Of a stretch of 34,506 bases of DNA, positions 10,084 to 20,128 are shown one piece after another. Under the pieces are notes generated by a model that worked only from the letters and a program-made list of their open reading frames with translations, made no database searches and was not told the origin of the DNA. The DNA comes from Chara braunii. Lineage: Eukaryota > Streptophyta > Charophyceae > Charales > Characeae. The stretch spans positions 1,128,607-1,163,112 of the forward strand of contig BFEA01000229.1 of the NCBI GenBank assembly GCA_003427395.1, in the 5' to 3' direction. Positions within the stretch are counted from its first letter, which is position 1. The number at the start of each line of letters is the position of its first letter. Both the position numbers and the translations under genes were made by a program.

Positions 10084-11629
10084 TACCCCCTTCTTGAGTC
10101 TACCCTTCCTGTCATTTTCAATAATCCGGAGGTCGACCCAAGGTTTAGTAGTCACATCCTCCGGTTTAGGAAGGATTTTGACTCCCTTGGGAAGTTGGAC
10201 ATAGTTCTTCCCTGCACTCCGATTCGGCCCCTTGGCACTGGCAGTCTTTTTAAAGGCAGTAATTTTTTTTTCTTCTTTGTTCGCATCAGACTCATGGGCT
10301 GAAGAACAAGCTGTATCAGAGTCTTATTCTTGGTCGTCACCAGGAGTGGGGTCATCTGCATCGGCTTCTTCTTCGGCCTCTAACAGGTCATTCACAACAA
10401 AACGGTTGCTGCCTTTGAACCGCCTGCCGCCCATGGGCTTTTTGCTGCCTGCTGTGGTGACGAGGTCTACAGCCTCAAGACTGACTATGTCCTTCATTAA
10501 GGTGAACCAGTCAGTGTAACCAATGAAGTCCCTGCCCAGGCGATTAGTAAAGTTGATGAGAACCGCGCCTTTGACCACATCCAAGCAAGATTGAGCACTC
10601 AGTTCCAATCCGGGTGTAGCGAACATCTTGCTAAGGTAAGTCTGCAGGCTTTTCATGGAGCCCGTCCACTTGCTGCGCTTGATTTTGTCAAGCTGAATTC
10701 TTGCCCCTGCTGCAGCGTGTGGAGCCAGGTATTGTGAAATGAGGAGTTCCTCGAGGGAGGCAACCGGGGTGGTCCTAAGCCACCTTGTTAGTTCTATTTT
10801 GGGAATCCCAACTCGCGTAGCTTGGACCTCTAAGGAGCCCCGAACGACTGGCTCAACATTCATTCCCATGATCACGGACTGGGTCTCAGGTTGAGTCCCC
10901 AAAACCTCGAAGTATGCCCTCATGGAGCTGATCCAGGATTCGATGTCTTCTTTGTCGTCGTACTTAGACGGTATTTGAATCGCCTTTCGGTCCACATAGG
11001 GACCGACGTAGCTGGGACCAGCACCTGCTGGTTCCAATCTTGGGGCTGTAGCAGTTGCAGAATTTCCTGGTGGGGGCGATTCTCAAAAAAAAAAAAAAAA
11101 AAAAAAAAAATCCAACCTCGTTGCTTGTCACAGCAACAACGGAATTTGCACCTGTTGCAGGTCCCGAGGGGGTTGCCATCACATTCAAGGACGAAGATAC
11201 AGTAAGAGAGGCAGAAGTAGTTTCAATTGCAGCTTTAGGTCCAGGGGGTAGAGGAAGAGGATTGGTCACTTGGGCTTGTCGCATCTCAGCCACCTCCTCT
11301 GTTAGTTCATGGTACTTGCTGGTCATATCAGTCAGATCATCCTGAAATGTTGGCAACTTTGCGAAGGCTCCAACGATCTGAGTGGTATGATCTTCAAGAT
11401 TCCTGACTTGAACAAGGGCGGTGAGTATAGACTGCAACTGTTCCCCACACTGCTCCTCAGTTAGTGAGGGAACAATCTCTAGGATGACCACTTGTCTTTC
11501 CTTCCTCTCCTTCTCTGCCTCCTGTTCCCTTTTGGTTGCATTATCAGGGCGTGCTTGTAGATACGGCTTTTCCGCATCACTGGCTGCATCTAACAAGGCC
11601 CGCCATTGCACTGAAGTTAGCTGAGCCAT
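10084..11629 (-). pseudogene. gag polyprotein, frameshifted by an A26 tract
   Basis: The start is a true ATG at 11627-11629 (MAQLTSVQW). The first 180 residues are charged and helical, then comes a Ser/Thr/Pro-rich stretch. A 26-base homopolymer at 11085-11110 reads as poly-Phe and shifts the frame. The second part (to 10324) has the typical gag core with IESWISSMRAYFEVLG and DWFTLMKDI. A TAA at 10324-10326 separates it from an open lysine-rich stretch leading to the zinc knuckle. Gag forms the virus-like particle. Confidence 0.8.
11085..11110. repeat. A26 homopolymer inside gag
   Basis: The run of 26 A on the plus strand interrupts the gag frame. It could be slippage from a shorter run or a relic of a poly(A) insertion; no flanking duplication was found. 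Confidence 0.95.
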
Positions 11630-11958
11630 TTTTGGACCGTTAGTATTGACAGGTGGGTTAGAGAGTCGCCAATCAGCAAAAAGGTCGTGTCAACATATGC
11701 TTCTCTCTGACTAGCGACATCGTTTCAATGTGGTGGCAGCCCGGCAGGTGTTTTCCTTTGCTTGTTGATATGGTGGGTTCCTCTTCTCCAAGGTTGTCGA
11801 GTCCCAGCCCCGAGGCCGTGGCAGGCGTGCGAGGGTCTGGGGGCGGGCATTTCCGACCCCTACTCCGAAGCCCCCCGCACCCAAAAAAAAAAAAAAAGTT
11901 GGGGGTGCGCAGCGAGAGCCCGCACCCCGTGGGCTAAACACCAAAAATGGGGTTTTGT
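11630..11958. other. gag upstream flank and GC-rich inverted repeat at the gap edge
   Basis: No LTR copy is seen here. At 11902-11928 GGGGTGCG and CGCACCCC form an 8-bp stem with an 11-base loop. A third arm (CGCACCC at 11876-11882) precedes a 15-base A run. The sequence enters the assembly gap at 11959. Confidence 0.6.
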
Positions 11959-12634
11959 NNNNNNNNNNNNNNNNNNNNNNNNNNNNNNNNNNNNNNNNNN
12001 NNNNNNNNNNNNNNNNNNNNNNNNNNNNNNNNNNNNNNNNNNNNNNNNNNNNNNNNNNNNNNNNNNNNNNNNNNNNNNNNNNNNNNNNNNNNNNNNNNNN
12101 NNNNNNNNNNNNNNNNNNNNNNNNNNNNNNNNNNNNNNNNNNNNNNNNNNNNNNNNNNNNNNNNNNNNNNNNNNNNNNNNNNNNNNNNNNNNNNNNNNNN
12201 NNNNNNNNNNNNNNNNNNNNNNNNNNNNNNNNNNNNNNNNNNNNNNNNNNNNNNNNNNNNNNNNNNNNNNNNNNNNNNNNNNNNNNNNNNNNNNNNNNNN
12301 NNNNNNNNNNNNNNNNNNNNNNNNNNNNNNNNNNNNNNNNNNNNNNNNNNNNNNNNNNNNNNNNNNNNNNNNNNNNNNNNNNNNNNNNNNNNNNNNNNNN
12401 NNNNNNNNNNNNNNNNNNNNNNNNNNNNNNNNNNNNNNNNNNNNNNNNNNNNNNNNNNNNNNNNNNNNNNNNNNNNNNNNNNNNNNNNNNNNNNNNNNNN
12501 NNNNNNNNNNNNNNNNNNNNNNNNNNNNNNNNNNNNNNNNNNNNNNNNNNNNNNNNNNNNNNNNNNNNNNNNNNNNNNNNNNNNNNNNNNNNNNNNNNNN
12601 NNNNNNNNNNNNNNNNNNNNNNNNNNNNNNNNNN
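11959..12634. other. assembly gap, 676 N
   Basis: Unresolved bases only. Frames reported across it are meaningless. The GC-rich, self-complementary flank on its left may explain why it was not assembled. Confidence 1.
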
Positions 12635-13559
12635 GGGGATCCCCGTGGCGGGGGTCCGAGGATGAAACCCTTACCTCGACTTGGGCCGTGGGGCTACCTG
12701 CGTGACAACTATGATCTTCTCTCTCTCCTCCTTCTCATGTAAATTAGCCTTTCCTGACCTTCGTGCATGTCATTACGAGATAACATAATTTTGGAACCCC
12801 TCGAACGTCACATATGTGACGTACCGGCTTCTGTACCCAAGCGAACTTCATAAGTCTTGAGCTTTGTTATTAGTGTTTTTTCGATCTTTAATGGGCTTTA
12901 GGATTACCCTTCTTTTTGGTTGGTGGTATGCATGAAATTAATGGTCGACGAGGCCCTCCCACTTTTGAAACTTGTTGTTTTTCTTTCAGAGGACGTTTTG
13001 CGATTTCTCTCCGGCGATCCATGAATTTACATAGGATGTGCGCCTTAGTGAGCGCACTATGAATTTCGTTCGGTAGTTGGAGGTTCCTAAATTTCTGGCC
13101 GCACTTCCCGCTGACATGTCCTTTCTTGTAAGTGAATGTTCCTAAATTTCCCTTGAAGGCTCTGTGAAGTACGATCTGAATAGACGTAGGATTTTTCCCG
13201 CGTCCAATCTCACAAGCAAATATCGTTTTTGAATTTCTCAATCTTGAATTAGTTTTAGAGCTAGAATGGACGGAACATAACTGTTTTAGTGCCTTTTTGT
13301 TTTTGTGTCGGTGCCATGTATGCAAACTCACCCCGCTTCCCACTATCCCAATGCCATCTTCACCTCTCTCTTCTTCACGCCTTCTTTCCTCCATCTATAA
13401 CTGTTTTTCATCCCCTCTCCCTTCGTGCTTCTCTCCTGCTCCCTTTGGTCTGAATCTTGGTCCCGCCCAACACTACTCTTCGCACTCTCCTTCTTCCTGC
13501 CTTCATCCCCATTCAGGAACTCCCTACCAATCCCCCCCACCTCAGGGTATTCGAGCCAT
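12635..13559. other. no gene seen; contains an 18-bp palindrome
   Basis: The only sharp feature is the perfect palindrome ACGTCACATATGTGACGT at 12805-12822. The minus-strand frame at 12888-13394 has no recognisable domain. Confidence 0.55.
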
Positions 13560-15985
13560 CAGGCAACATCGTCCCCTGGAGCAGCCCAAGGTGGACTGGA
13601 GAACCCTTGAGGAACAAATTCACGTGTTGGGGGTGGCTCTCTCAGCGCAGGGACCACCGAGAAAGAATGATGAATGAATCACTAGAACAACACTAAAAAA
13701 AATGCACAAATGGAAGAACAAAAACACGTTCATCTTTGGGAGGGCGCTGATTATTAATAACGAGGTGTTGGCAGCAATCTGGTACAAGTCAGCCCTCTGA
13801 CACTTTGGTAAGAGTAGCACCAAAGCCTTCAAGAAGCAACTAGCGGCCTTCCTTTGGAGGGGGGACTCGGACCAGCAGCATGTTATACAGTTATAAACCG
13901 GGTAGCATGAGACATGTTGATCCAGCCCAAAACAAAAGGACGAATGGGACTGCTGGATCCCTCGCTGCAAACTACGGCTCTAGCAATCCAATGGGTTAAA
14001 AGACTGATTTTGGCCACTACCCCCCCATGGAGGAATCTGGCCAAGGAACAGATCCGTAGGTTGGCCCCAAGAATTGCCCCGGGAATAGACCCGTTGACCT
14101 GGATTCAGGACCGATATTGGTCCATCCCTTGAGCCCATGCACACTCGCGGGAGGAAGGTGATAGAGGAGCAGCAAGGCAAGACCTAGTAAAAAACAAATT
14201 TTGGGCCAACCAAATCAACAATTGGAGAAGGCTGCCGAGCCCAAATAAGCCCTCCCCAGAAAGGTTCGAAGAAGTCATGCGCCAGCCCCTATTTGGGAAC
14301 AGGTCCGTCACAGATCGTCAAGGCAGGGTGTTTGGCAGCTCGGACCCCCAATGGGCTACGTGGATCAGAAATGGGATCCTCCGAATAAGGGACGTATGGG
14401 ACGAGATATCTAAAGATTGGAAAACTACCCAACAACTAAAGCCCTTTCTGCGACATGCTCGTAACCTAACAGAAAGGTTGGAACAACTGATATTCTCCAT
14501 ACCCTTAGCATGGGTGGTGATCCTGAGAAGAGGACAGTGCTTTCAGGAACATGACTGGGTGGCTATCACGGTAGAAGACTCTCCCCTTGAAATAGGGTGC
14601 ATCATGGAGGTGAGAAATGTTGGTGCTATGGTGAATCTATTTGAAAGAAAAAGGGATGACACCCTGGTGAGGTACCGTCCGGACACAGTCCTGTGGCACG
14701 AGAAAGCCAACCTATATCGTATCCGGGTATTTCAAAAACACAAGGGAGGCAGAACAGAATGACAAGCTTATCGCCCGGAAGTCCCCCTGTCCACTCTTGC
14801 CCTAGATCCGTTTGAATGGCAATGGGAGAGAGGCCGAACGGGTCATAAAGTAAAGCTCATTGGTCTGACGGTAAAGAACACTTACAGGATGATTAGACCT
14901 AAGGTAGATGTGAAGACAGCGGTCAGGGAGAGATGGAAGAGACACTTAAATTTGGGCGACAACCAGATAAAAGGAATAAAATGGTTTAAAGGGGCAAAAG
15001 AGAGACCAGCAAAACTCGCCGCCCTGCAGTGGCAGATCACTCATAGATGCCTCCTCACCAACAAGTGGATCATTGACAAAACCAACCTGAAACAGAAAGG
15101 GGAGGCTCTTCCATGGTGTAAATTATGCTACGCAGGATTCCCGAGCTGCAAAGTGTGTGAATCAATAGAACACATCTTCCTCCAGTGTCCAGGGGCGGTA
15201 TTAATGTGGCGCTGGTGGGATCGCATTTGGTCCCAACTGGGCACTGAGGAGGAATGGTCATGGAAATGGGAAACAATCCTACTAGGAGAATGGGGAAAGC
15301 AGCTAGCCCCCGGCTACACCAACAATCTATTCACCACGGCTAGGAAAGCGATGATTTGGATGTTATGGACAAAAAGCTGTGTGTTCGACCAGGAAGGGGC
15401 CAGGTTGGGGAAAGAGGAAGCGGTGAAAATTTTCAGACAATTCATAGAAACAGAATTAAGAGTGCAATGGAAAAAAATACAGGAAAAAATAATGCATTTG
15501 ACATAGAAAGCAGACATTACAAAAGAAATCAAAAACTTATGCGCAGACTGGCTGGGAGGGGAAAGGGGAGGCAGGATGGCACACATTGTTTGTCCGGGGG
15601 AAGGAGGGAACGCAAGGGGAGGCTTTGAGTTCACAAAGGACAGCAAACTCGTTTTCCACGAATGGTTTCAGGTCAATCTCGACATTCCGATGAAGAGTCC
15701 AGGAGAATTTCCAGATATGTTCCCCCCGGCAACCACAACAATTGCTAATATGCAGTGGTTTGGGAAGGAGTAAGAAAAGAGTTGTATTGTATCTGGCCTA
15801 AAGGGCACTAGATTTTTCAGGCTAATCAGGCGCCCCCTATGGGGTTGAAGAGGTTTCCTTAGGCAGCAACAGCATAGTGGAGTAGTCTCCCAAGAACGCC
15901 AGCTCAGTTAATCCCCTGGGTAATCGATGCTGGCAGACAGTAGTCCTCTCATACAGGGCAGTCGTAACCTCAAAAAACAGATCAG
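13560..15985 (+). mobile_element. degenerate LINE, 3' half of ORF2 and tail
   Basis: A continuous coding trace runs from about 13590 to the terminal TAA at 15771-15773, with premature stops at 13675, 13798, 13908, 14130, 14760 and 15504 (first bases). One frame change lies near 13880-13900. Upstream segments read like the thumb of a non-LTR RT (FIFGRALIINN, AAFLWRGDS, GRMGLLDPSLQ). The centre has the zf-RVT domain: W at 15114, C-x2-C at 15117-15128 and H-x4-C at 15171-15188. The 5' half with the RT palm and endonuclease is absent, as expected of a truncated insertion. All but one of the stops are TGA, several at positions normally Trp. A tail from about 15899 shares ATGCTGGCAGAC-type sequence with the second LINE copy. 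Confidence 0.85.
14889..15506 (+). pseudogene. LINE ORF2 zf-RVT segment
   Basis: This is the longest unbroken piece (205 codons) of the LINE. It contains KLAALQWQITHRCLLTN, the WCKLC zinc ligand pair and EHIFLQC, all hallmarks of the zf-RVT region found after plant non-LTR RTs and RNase H-lacking LINE ORFs. It is in the same frame as 13914-14132, 14277-14762 and 15507-15773. Confidence 0.85.
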
Positions 15986-16950
15986 GCAAAACGGGGGGAG
16001 GGAGGTACTAGTGTCCAGAAGTAGATATCTGGCGGGGAGACGATCGCTGTGGTATGAAAGTTAGTCTATGGCGGCCGAGATCGCCGGTACCTGGGTAAGG
16101 AAGGTGTATGTGTATGAGTGGTTGCATGGCCTGGGGTCATAGTCAGAGAGCAAAAGGCTTGCGAGCCTTTGATCTTCAGTTCCTCTTATTTTGGAAGCTA
16201 AGTCCACGGCGGATTGCCGGTTTTGTTTCTCAGATCTATTTGTGTGCTCATAACTCCTTTTTTCCTTAGTCCCTTTCTTCGGTTAAGCTACGGCTCCGTC
16301 CACCTCCTTCGACCTTACCTCTCCCTCTCTCTCACTCTTTCTCAATATTTTCTTCATGAATGTCTGAATATTCTAATGACTCCCTCGTCTCTACCAACTC
16401 CTGAGGTCCTGTCCCGCTCATCTTGTTGAATTCAATCGAATCTCTTGAGGACGAGTATCGTTCAATTCGAAGAGAGCAGCAAGGTCAGGTGATCTCATCC
16501 TCGTCTCTCGCATGGAAGTTCATAGATACTTTTTGGATTAAACGAACGTTTGAAAGAAGCGAGCACTATTTCTTTTCGGCGTGGCTATGGCCATTTCTCA
16601 CTAAACTGGAACCACACGGGGGATTTCAGTTTTGTCTGTGTCCCCACACTCAATTTTCCCAAAAATCCTTGGCGCACCCCATTTTGCTGTTCTTTCAGGG
16701 CCTGTTCCACATATTTTTATCACTCCGACTGGAAGACAGCACAGGGCGTGATGTTGGAGGTCACAGGAGTGTTGTGGAGATGTTCCTTACCTTGCTGCTG
16801 AGGGGGACAGCATGGAGTCTGCAGATCTATCTACATGTGCCAATCAGTCAGCGAGGATTCAAGAGAACAACACCTGTTGGCTACACATTTGATGGTAGTT
16901 GTTGCCCTTTCGAGAAAAGGAAAGACACACAAGGGTGCAATATGACCATT
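15986..16950. other. between the LINE copies; no gene seen
   Basis: A plus-strand frame from 16423 to 16959 is open for 178 codons but has no recognisable domain. It ends exactly where the truncated LINE copy begins, so part of it may be chance. Confidence 0.45.
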
Positions 16951-16965
16951 AGGTCGTGACATCAG
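16951..16965. repeat. left target-site duplication of the truncated LINE
   Basis: AGGTCGTGACATCAG; 14 of 15 bases match the right copy at 17543-17557. Confidence 0.85.
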
Positions 16966-17542
16966 GCAAGAGTGGAGTGGTGCGGTTGGCAGCAAGAAGA
17001 CCAGCGGACCCCCTGCCCAGAGGATAACGGGCTCATCTTCAGGAACTGGACAGTGATGGACCACAATATCCTGCTGCCTCCCCCGGAGAGCTTCCCAGAC
17101 TGGTTTCCCTTACCTCAAGGCACCCTGGTCAAGCCTGCGTGGTTTGGTCAATTGGGTGCACTCGTAGCCCGAGCCCCTGAGTTGCCCCGGGAGCCCCGGG
17201 ATCCCGGGCCCCTGAGTTGCCCCAGCCTGCAATTTGGACTCTATCTGTTGTCTTATCTGAAAAGAAAGAAGAGGCTGCTCCCATACCTCAATTTTCTCCC
17301 ATTATGGCTGCTCAGTCAATCCCTTGGGTTCCAAAACTTCCAGGGTAATCTATGCTGGCAGACCTCATGCCTATACTCCTCAGACATTCACTGAAAATCT
17401 GATGTTTATGGGACGCTGGACCCACTTTCCAGCAGGTGATACTCCTCACCAATAGACAGTCTCCCTGGGGGTGCTAGCAGTGATTGATTTTATCAACACC
17501 ACTAGCACCCACAAGGGAAGTTTTTGTTAAAAAAAGAAAAAA
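16966..17542 (+). mobile_element. 5'-truncated LINE copy with TSD and A-rich tail
   Basis: The 577-bp insertion starts in the C-terminal part of a LINE ORF2. LIFRNW, ESFPDWFP and AWFGQ align with LVFHEW, GEFPDMFP and QWFGK at the end of the first LINE. It continues through a 3'UTR with the ATGCTGGCAGAC tail motif and a stem-loop (17415-17433), then an A-rich tail (17529-17543). AGGTCGTGACATCAG at 16951-16965 and AGGTCATGACATCAG at 17543-17557 flank it as a target-site duplication with one mismatch. This is a textbook target-primed insertion. Confidence 0.85.
17415..17433 (+). other. LINE 3'UTR stem-loop
   Basis: GCTGGA and TCCAGC pair around a 7-base loop, followed by a conserved CACCAATAGA block. 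The same structure recurs at 19510-19800 (five times), 23726-23744 and 34041-34059 (minus). At 23726 an A-T pair is replaced by G-C. Confidence 0.7.
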
Positions 17543-17557
17543 AGGTCATGACATCAG
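17543..17557. repeat. right target-site duplication of the truncated LINE
   Basis: AGGTCATGACATCAG directly follows the A-rich tail. It differs from the left copy only at one G/A position. Confidence 0.85.
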
Positions 17558-17834
17558 TCCCACACTTCTATGACTTGAGCTGCATGGTGTGTGACAGGTC
17601 GGCGACGGATACTGCGCTACGCTAGCGCCCCGACGCCGGCGGACCGGTGAGACCCGGTTCCTCCGGCTCGACTGGCGACTGGGGAGGGAAGCTCCTCGGA
17701 CGCTGGGCCTGTGTGCACGCCCAGCACACGTGCGTGGCTCCTTGATTGACCACGTGGCGCTGGCTGTTGGTGACGTGGCTGTCTGAGACGCGCGGGCAGG
17801 GGTACCGCCAGCTGAGAGAGAGACGACGACAAAC
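17558..17834. other. GC-rich 5' flank of the Asn/Gln-rich gene
   Basis: High GC and several CpG (GGCGACG, GCGCCCCGACGCCGGCGG) lie just upstream of a start codon with good context. This is consistent with a promoter or 5'UTR, but no TATA box is evident. Confidence 0.35.
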
Positions 17835-18270
17835 ATGGCGGCGCAGCCGTTCGGGAACACGATGGAGTTGGTGGGGGAGTTGCAATACGGAGATATTCTT
17901 TTCTACATGGACGACGACGTCTCGTATGCTGAGGATGGTGGGCAAGATGACGAAGACGTGGTCGGCTACAACGCTAATATTTGTGCAGGGTGTGTGGACT
18001 GGGAAGTAGATAGTGAAATAGACTGTGAAGGGGATGTGGGGGACAGGGATGAACATGAGGAGGGGGCTGGAGGATGGTGCGAGAACCTGATGGCGCTTTC
18101 ATTTCAGGGTGGCACCGAGATTGCCGACGCCGTCACTCATCTGCAGCAGGGTGATGGAGTCCAGGCGGATGAGTGGGAGGTGGAGCAGGGGTTCTTGGCA
18201 GAGGCGGTGGTTGTGATGGAGAAGAGGCATGGGATGGGCGAGATGGGCACGAAGGGTGGGAAGGTTGATG

Positions 18271-18310
<40 letters not shown>

Positions 18311-18534
18311 CGACGGTGAGCAGCAAATGGCTGAAATCGGCGCGACGGGCAAGGAGGATGATAACAACAACAACGATGGGGTCGCTCATCTGCAGCAGGG
18401 TGATGGAGACCAGGCAGATCAGTGGGAGGCGGAGCAGGGGTTCATGATAGAGGCGGCGGATGTGGTGGAGGAGATGCTGGGAATGGGCAAGATAGGCGAG
18501 AAGGGTGGGAACGTGGACATCAACAACAAGTGTC

Positions 18535-18595
<61 letters not shown>

Positions 18596-18613
18596 GCAAC
18601 AACAACAACAACT

Positions 18614-18662
<49 letters not shown>

Positions 18663-19092
18663 CGATAACAACTTCGACAACGACGGCGAGCAGACTATGG
18701 GCGAAATGGGCGAGACGGGAGTGAAGGATGGAGGCAATAACAATAACAACACTGATAACAACAACGATGGTGAGGAGGGATTGGGCGAAATGAGCAATGA
18801 GGGTGTGAAGGTCGACAACCACAGCAATAACGACGGCGATAATGAAAACAACAACAACAAAAACAACAACAACAAGAACCACAACGACGGCGGCAACGAC
18901 AGTCACGGGAGCAGCGGGACAGAGAGGGTTTGTTGTGCATCCAAGCTGCTGATCAGCATCATGGGGAAGATGTCGCAATCAGCGCAGTGGGGGGGGAGTA
19001 GTAGCTTGTTGGGGTTGGCGAAGTGGGGTTTGTGGTTGAAGGTGCGACTTACCAATCCCCCCCCCCACCTATCTAGTGATTTCCCATGCTGA
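17835..19092 (+). CDS. low-complexity Asn/Gln-rich acidic protein, frame broken in (CAA)n
   Basis: The start is CAAACATGGCGGCG, a good context. The first frame (17835-18668) gives an acidic N-terminus, then a module HLQQGDG...VEQGF...GMGEMG..GGKV with an Asn run, and a second copy of that module. It then enters the CAA run at about 18534 as poly-Gln and stops at 18666-18668. From about 18530 the +1 frame reads the same run as poly-Asn and continues with DGEQTMGEMGETGVKDGG, clearly homologous to DGEQQMAEIGATGKEDD after the first Asn run. So the ancestral protein (about 419 residues, ending at 19092) used Asn and a one-base shift now breaks it. No catalytic domain is recognised. It could be a sequencing error in the repeat. 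An intron cannot be excluded. Confidence 0.5.
18270..18312. repeat. (AAC)n microsatellite, coding for Asn
   Basis: A perfect AAC run inside the Asn/Gln-rich reading frame, read as Asn. Confidence 0.95.
18533..18665. repeat. (CAA)n microsatellite with frame switch
   Basis: About 130 bases of CAA with two imperfect units (CAG near 18594 and CTA near 18611). It is read as Gln in the upstream frame and as Asn in the frame that matches the downstream protein. Confidence 0.95.
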
Positions 19093-19500
19093 TTTGTGGC
19101 TTCTCTCCTGCAATCGTGTAGGGACAGGATAGATGATCTCCCTGCGTCAATGAGGGTTGATCACCTCTTATCTCTCAATCCCTCAACTCTTAACCAGGAA
19201 AGGATTCCTGATAATTACATTTTGACGTTTTGACCTTGATAGCGAGTGTAGGTGCGATATGACAACTACTCACACTATTCACACATACGGGATATATGCT
19301 TCATGGGTTCCTTTTCTGGTTTGTTTGATAGAATTGGGCTTGATGTCTCGTTTACTATGGTGCTGTGCTAAGGGTTTGGGCTGTTCACTTAGGGGACATG
19401 TATAGATCGATGAATGAATACAGACAGATTGGATGTTGTCTTATATGGATTTTGCACACATACAGACAGTCTCTGACTGTAGGACATAATTACACAACTG
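19093..19500. other. no gene seen
   Basis: AT-rich, ordinary sequence between the Asn/Gln-rich gene and the hairpin cluster. Confidence 0.5.
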
Positions 19501-19830
19501 TATAGGGATGCTGGACTCGATTTCCAGTGCACATAATTACACAACACTGAATAGGGACACTGGACCCGATCTCCAGTGGACACACATCACATCATTGTAA
19601 TACATGTCACATCAAAGTTAGGGTTCCGTCTGATTGATAAGACATACACAGGGAGTTGGAGATATCTACACAGCTCTGCATAGGAATGCTGCACTTGATT
19701 TCCAGCAGATATATTCACATCATTGTACAGGGACGCTGGACCCGATTTCCAGTAGATACATTCACATCATTGTACAGGGACGCTGGACCCGATTTCCAGC
19801 AGGTGTAGCTCCCCACCAATAGATGGAGCC
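19501..19830 (+). repeat. five tandem copies of the LINE-type stem-loop
   Basis: Stem-loops with CTGGA/TCCAG arms and 7-base loops start at 19511, 19560, 19689, 19736 and 19783. The last two are separated by exactly 47 bases with near-identical flanks (TTCACATCATTGTACAGGG). The second copy has an extended stem in which G-C is replaced by A-T. The third has one mismatch. The last copy is followed by the CCCACCAATAGATGGAGC block seen at the other loci. Confidence 0.8.
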
Positions 19831-19867
19831 TTCGAAGGCGGGACCTACCTACCAGGGATGCTCTTAT

Positions 19868-19940
19868 CACCTCGTTAGTGGTTAGAGCACCGGTTGGAAA
19901 TGCGCATTGTGGTATGAGGTTGCGGGTTCAAAACTCAATT
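19868..19940 (+). other. tRNA-like SINE head (Pol III A and B boxes)
   Basis: GTTAGTGGTTAGAGCACCGG resembles a tRNA D-arm and A box. GCGGGTTCAAAACTC at 19922-19936 resembles a B box, about 49 bases on. Normal tRNA cloverleaf pairing is lost, so this is a tRNA-derived SINE or tRNA pseudogene rather than a functional tRNA. Confidence 0.55.
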
Positions 19941-20128
19941 GCAGCCTTGCGCATTGACACCGGCAGGGCGTTAGAATGATGCACGGCTGGACACACATTC
20001 CCTTGGGCTGACACACGGTAAGCTTATACAGACACTGCCTGCGCACCACCCAAGGGTTGTCCATGGTGTTGTATGTCGGGTCTTGATACTGCGTGGGTTG
20101 CTTGTGGCTGTTGCTTGTGGCTGTTGCT

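Larger units (their letters stand above)
5808..11629 (-). mobile_element. decayed Ty3/gypsy chromovirus, 3' LTR through gag
   Basis: Read on the minus strand the order is gag, CCHC knuckle, protease, RT, RNase H, integrase, chromodomain, polypurine tract, 3' LTR. This is the Ty3/gypsy order, with the terminal chromodomain of the chromovirus branch. At least nine in-frame stops and four frameshifts make it non-functional. Gag and the first pol part suggest an ancestral single gag-pol frame. Upstream of gag (11630-11958) no sequence matches the 3' LTR, so the 5' LTR is lost or lies in the gap that starts at 11959. Confidence 0.9.

Noticed and set aside
11661-11676. Minus-strand TGGCGACTCTCTAACC as a primer-binding site
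   Set aside because: It starts TGG but is not preceded by a CA-ended LTR and I could not match it to a specific tRNA 3' end.
11684-11693. GGTCGTGTCA as a possible end of the 5' LTR
   Set aside because: It does not match the 3' LTR terminus in either orientation beyond a few bases, and no further LTR similarity follows.
11762-12742. Long frames across the N run
   Set aside because: They consist of unresolved bases and have no evidential value.
18099-18978. Minus-strand frames rich in Leu and Val across the CAA/AAC tracts
   Set aside because: They are reverse readings of the microsatellites; the plus strand has the module structure and a good start context.
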